DNA of 64,000 bases from Riptortus pedestris (Eukaryota > Arthropoda > Insecta > Hemiptera > Alydidae): NCBI GenBank assembly GCA_019009955.1, contig CM032231.1:92091001-92155000 (forward strand). Reading direction: 5' to 3'. Each line of letters starts with the position of its first letter. Position 1 is the stretch's first letter. Position numbers and translations under genes: made by a program. Below the pieces are notes generated by a model. That model saw only the letters and a program-made list of their open reading frames with translations, did no database searches and was not told the DNA's origin. Of this stretch, positions 60,120 through 64,000 are shown piece after piece.

Positions 60120-60428
60120 CCGTTATTATGAGTAGGATCGAAAAATTTTATATAACCAATCTTGTTAAAAATTTAATTTTCTACAACTATTGCGCTTCAT
60201 GCATGTTTTCTGTAACTTGATATTTTTTTTGGTTCAGCACCCAGTATGCACCACACATTATCAGAGTCAATGAATATCTCATGTCTAACTAACTTAATTA
60301 ATGGTGTCATAGGTTTCTTACTACGATAGGAATAGAGAACAGATAGTGAAATGTAATAATCAGCGCATCTCATTCCAGTGTGTGAGGAAATTTGTTTAGT
60401 TTACGTAGCACCAGCTTAACGGATTCTT
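60120..60428 (-). repeat. 0.7 kb repeat family, partial reverse copy
   Basis: Part of the core (TAGGATCGAAAAATTTTATA, CAATCTTGTTAAAAATTTAA) and the left end GTTTAGTTTACGTAGCACC ... GCTTAACGGATTC, both diverged. Confidence 0.65.
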
Positions 60429-60453
60429 GATGCTTATTTATGACCAGCATTTT

Positions 60454-60577
60454 TAGCAGATTTCCCTCAAGGAAAATAAGCTATTGAGGATGTACTCTTG
60501 ACGCGAATTTCAAAATTTTTTCTTCAAATGTCCTTCGATCCTTCCCAGGAGATGACAAAAATGAGGTACGTTCAAAA

Positions 60578-60632
<55 letters not shown>

Positions 60633-61137
60633 TGTTAACGCACTAGGGGTCGTAACGTTTGCTTGATCGTTACCAAACTAGTAACCGAATAATAATAATA
60701 AACAAACTCGATATTTAAACGTTTTATGTAAAAATAAAGATTAAGTTCGTTAATGGCTGAAATCGGACCAGTGGGAGGGGGGGGGGGGAGTTTAAAGGAA
60801 AAGATATTCGAAAATTCGAAATATCTCCGTTACTATAAGTCGAATCGAAAAAATGTATAGATTCAATCTTATTGCAAATTAAATTTACTATAAATATTGT
60901 TATACACATTTATTCTCTATCTTGAATATTAACCGAGATATTTGCAGTTTTATTAAGTGTGTGCGGATAACGGACGAGATGAGATCGGCTAACTTCGGTT
61001 TAAGTAGTGAGTTTCCCCCACAAAAGCTAGTTCGACCGTTTCCGTAACTGTTCGGCTCTCGTGAAGTTTCTCTACTGTAAAACTTCACGTGGGAAATCTG
61101 CTTAGTTTACGCAGCCCCTGCTTAGTGACGGACTTTT
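60454..61137 (-). repeat. 0.7 kb repeat family, reverse copy
   Basis: Complete reverse unit with TA run 60584-60628, a short internal change around 60680-60710 (ATAATAATAATAAAC inserted), a G-run at 60777-60788 where other copies have 5-8 G, and the end GGGAAATCTGCTTAGTTTAC then GCAGCCCCTGCTTAGTGACG. Confidence 0.9.
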
Positions 61138-62660
61138 AGAATTATAGGCCTGAAAAAGGCGCATCCTAACAATTCCACGAGAACGTTTAAACACCAAAAG
61201 TAAATGAAATGATAGTTTCATTTCATATCAGCAACTAAGAAAATTACGCGGGACAAAAACACGCGAGGGATATATTAGCTAACATTAATATTATTCATAG
61301 ACATGTCTGCCATTGACAGACGACAGTTTGACATAAATTAGTTGGTCTGTACAAGAGAAGCAGTTAAAGGTCGATCATTTACACCCATTGCAATGTGTTT
61401 TACAACATCAAAGTATGACTAGTCATTAAATCCCTTCAGATCATCTGTATGTCCTCTCGTCAGAGAATTATTGTTGTGTAAGACTGTTCTTATATTCATG
61501 TAAGATGCATATGTCTTCAATCCATAATAGGTGGAATCCACTCTTCATTTAACTCGAAATCTACTGCTGGCTCGATCTGGGGCCATGAATGGGAATGGGG
61601 GGGGGGGGGACCAGAGACATACAACGAAATAACTCTTCTATATCGAAATACATCTAAAATTGAAATAAAACCGGCTTCTAAAAATCATAGGCTCAAATTA
61701 TATTTTCTATATTCATGACAATCGAGGGATTCCTGTGTGTGTATTGGTGCGTAGGCGTAAGTGACTGGAGAGGGAAAAAAAAGTGACTGACCTACCATCA
61801 TAAACGCTAAAGTTGTATTTTTCTGCTCTTCTCTTTACTACTGATTTAACATGAAAGAGAAATTATATAAGCTATAAATAAGTTAGAATTCCCAACAGTG
61901 AAGAAAGAAATGGAACCAAAATTGAATTAGCAGGATATACTAATGACTGAGTCGTGGTTTTGATTTCCAAAGACAATTTGTTTATAAGGGATGTCAATAA
62001 ATAATAAGTTCTTACTTCTCAGCTTTCCTCACATTTCTGTTAAAAGGGGGGGGGGGCTTAAATCTGGCATATCTTATCCTTTGTGAAATTTAAAAATTAG
62101 AATCATTTAATTCTAAAGAGTAATTCAAAGTTGCAACTAAGAGAAATCGCATTTGTTGCAGGCCTCTAGAACAAACCCTAGTCCCTCTACTCCTACCTCT
62201 ACCTATAATATATTAAAACGTAGGTGTTATGAAGAAATGGTTTCTAGCCCCTCCCCCCTCAATCCAATTTCTGGCTCAGCAAATTGGACTAGCCAAGTAT
62301 AATGAGGTTTTATACAAACTAAAACTGTTGTGCGCTTTATTTAGGTCTTATGTGTGCATTATTAGTTTGGATCTTTGTTGGATAATTATCCAACAAAGAT
62401 GAGTGCACACAACAATTTGAGTGCAAGATAGAGACTTTTTTGAGGGTTCCTACAAATAAATAATGCGGGTGCTAATATAGAAAGACCTAAATTCCAATCT
62501 GTGCTATTGAGTCCAATTTTCAGTTCTCAATAGGACAGCAAATTGGACTGTAGATAGAATTTTTAGTTGAACTTATCTTACAATTTCATTTTACTTACAG
62601 TAGAAAAAAAAATGCATTCACGTTTTACGGAATTATTGTTATTCTTTTTATGCAACTATG
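61138..62660. other. Intronic sequence, no gene seen
   Basis: Several G runs (near 61600, 62046) and a short inverted repeat at 62373-62400 (TTTGTTGGATAATTATCCAACAAA, given here as two 12-nt halves). No gene. Confidence 0.5.
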
Positions 62661-62750
62661 CTACTTGGGGCGGGTTGTCTACAGGTTAACTCCTATTTCT
62701 AGCCAGGGTGGGATTAAGGATTTCATTTAATAAGTTCGTAACTAAATACA
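62661..62750 (-). repeat. tRNA-derived SINE body fragment, reverse
   Basis: Matches the SINE body (CGGGTTGTCTACAGGTTAAC, TCTAGCCAGGGTGGGATTAA, ATTTAATAAGTTCGTAACTA). Head and tail missing. Confidence 0.75.
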
Positions 62751-64000
62751 TTTATACTGCCTTGAGGGAATCGTTTCAGCACACAATAGAGTCGGAGGAA
62801 TTACATAGGCTGTATATATTGAAACTTCAGAAATATTGTTTCAGAGAAAACGTTTATACCCAGCAGGAATACACCCAGTAATGTCAATAATTTCTTTGAG
62901 AGTATTCCATCCTTCAATACATACAAGCACAAGAAATGCACTTTGTACAAGTAACCTAATAAATTCGGCAATAGTTTCAGGCGATTATCTTCTCCAACAA
63001 CTTTGAAGCTTAGGTCTGAGGAGCGGCTATTAGAGTAAAGGTTTGGTACAGAACCAATCTCTGGGTAGATTTGAAGGCGAGATCGTAGGCATACAGAACG
63101 GAAGGACCAGAGTTCGAATTCTACCGAGTCAAAGCATTTCCATACTTCAACGCTAAGTGATTTGCACATAAAAAAATCCATGCTACTCAATGACGTATTG
63201 GAAATTTGTAATTGCTTTGCAATTAGGAGAAATAAAAGCTATTGGAGATTGGAATTTAAGTGTGCCCATACTAGAACTCACGTTATTTATTTGAAGCAAC
63301 TCCCCATAAAGCCCGCTACCAACCTGCAAAGACCTGAACTAGTAACGCACACACACAAAACGTAAATAAAGCTTATATCAGTTATAATTAGCCTAAATTC
63401 AATTCGAGACCATAAAAAAGAAGAAGAAAAAAACTCATTATACTTGACGAGTCACAGTGAATTGGGTTAAGGCCTTCAAATGCCGGCCGTATCAATGAAA
63501 TTGTCATGCTTTCACCCTCCAGAAGCTGACGACACATAAATCGCCAACTATCAACTTAGAAAATGAAGATGACTAGTATTCATGTATCCTAGTTTTCGAT
63601 GACTCAACCTATTTCAATTTAAGGAAAACAAAATAATTTAAACAGCAACTTGAAATATCCAAAGAGTGTTGAATGACCTAAAGATTGAACTGGGAATGAC
63701 CTTCTAATTTGACTTATTCTCGTATGTCTTATAACATATAATTGTAATTATTTTAAAAGGCTTCAAATTAAATCTATCCGTACTAAAATATTTTAAAAAT
63801 ATATAAAGTGGGAACAATCAGCCGTGAGTAAATGGTTTTAATACGCAAGTTCTTTCAACGCAAAACTCTTAAACGCCATCCTTCACATAATACTAAATTT
63901 TCGTTTCCATTTGATCATTTCTCCATTTCCATGACCTTCAGTATCAAAATTTTCACCTCCCCTCCCTTCAGCTCATTTAAGATGTGAGTTCTGTTCTCAT
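62751..64000. other. Intronic sequence to the window end, no exon found
   Basis: A B-box-like CAGAGTTCGAATTCTACC at about 63109-63126, preceded by tRNA-like sequence, may be another worn SINE. No upstream syntaxin exon was recognised here. Confidence 0.45.

Noticed and set aside
43801..61137. CRISPR-like or phage-like interpretation of the repeated units
   Set aside because: Units are long, in both orientations and widely spaced in an animal intron; nothing prokaryotic is present.
41123..64000. Search for upstream syntaxin exons (N-peptide, helix a)
   Set aside because: No segment encoding an EEVKKKHSAIL-like or MTKDR-like motif was recognised on the minus strand. Absence is not proven, since short exons are easy to miss by eye.

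Overview
The window is animal nuclear DNA. It is AT-rich, with small exons separated by kilobase introns and many dispersed repeats. The only host gene I can support is the 3' part of a neuronal syntaxin-1 (t-SNARE) gene on the minus strand. The protein is clearly a syntaxin-1. The tRNA-headed SINEs, mariner elements and the ~0.7 kb AT-rich repeat family carrying internal TA microsatellites fit a cephalopod mollusc, most likely an octopus. That species call is inference, not something the sequence proves.

Layout of the gene in minus-strand reading order, from high to low coordinates: 41122-41048 (Habc helix b region), 40294-40112 (Habc helix c and linker), 36043-35970 (linker), 35418-35281 (first half of the SNARE motif, ending on the zero-layer Gln), then two 111-nt exons at 28796-28686 and 28283-28173. 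Both encode the second half of the SNARE motif, in the same phase and at the same length. Two alternative C-terminal membrane-anchor exons follow, each with its own stop codon: 18846-18769 and 12853-12773. The first ~70 codons are not in the window and should lie beyond position 64000. The layout implies up to four isoforms (2 SNARE halves x 2 anchors). It resembles the vertebrate STX3A/3B switch, but in a syntaxin-1 gene. This is the most interesting content of the window.

Mobile elements: a nearly full-length decayed mariner (9860-11182) lies downstream of the gene. A decayed Ty3/gypsy pol remnant (about 21470-22600) lies next to repeat copies. An internally deleted mariner with clear terminal inverted repeats is at 30522-31290, and older mariner debris is at 31780-33445. 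A 0.5 kb foldback element is at 34011-34526. Beyond 43 kb the large 5' intron is mostly repeats: many copies of one ~0.7 kb family in both orientations, tRNA-derived SINEs, and a mariner-type element with very long inverted repeats (47063-48408) into which a repeat copy has inserted, which itself holds a SINE tail inside its TA microsatellite.

The remainder (1-9.8 kb, most introns, 48.4-51 kb, 61-64 kb) is AT-rich sequence in which I see no genes. Most open frames there are short, or are products of TA repeats read as Tyr-Ile runs.
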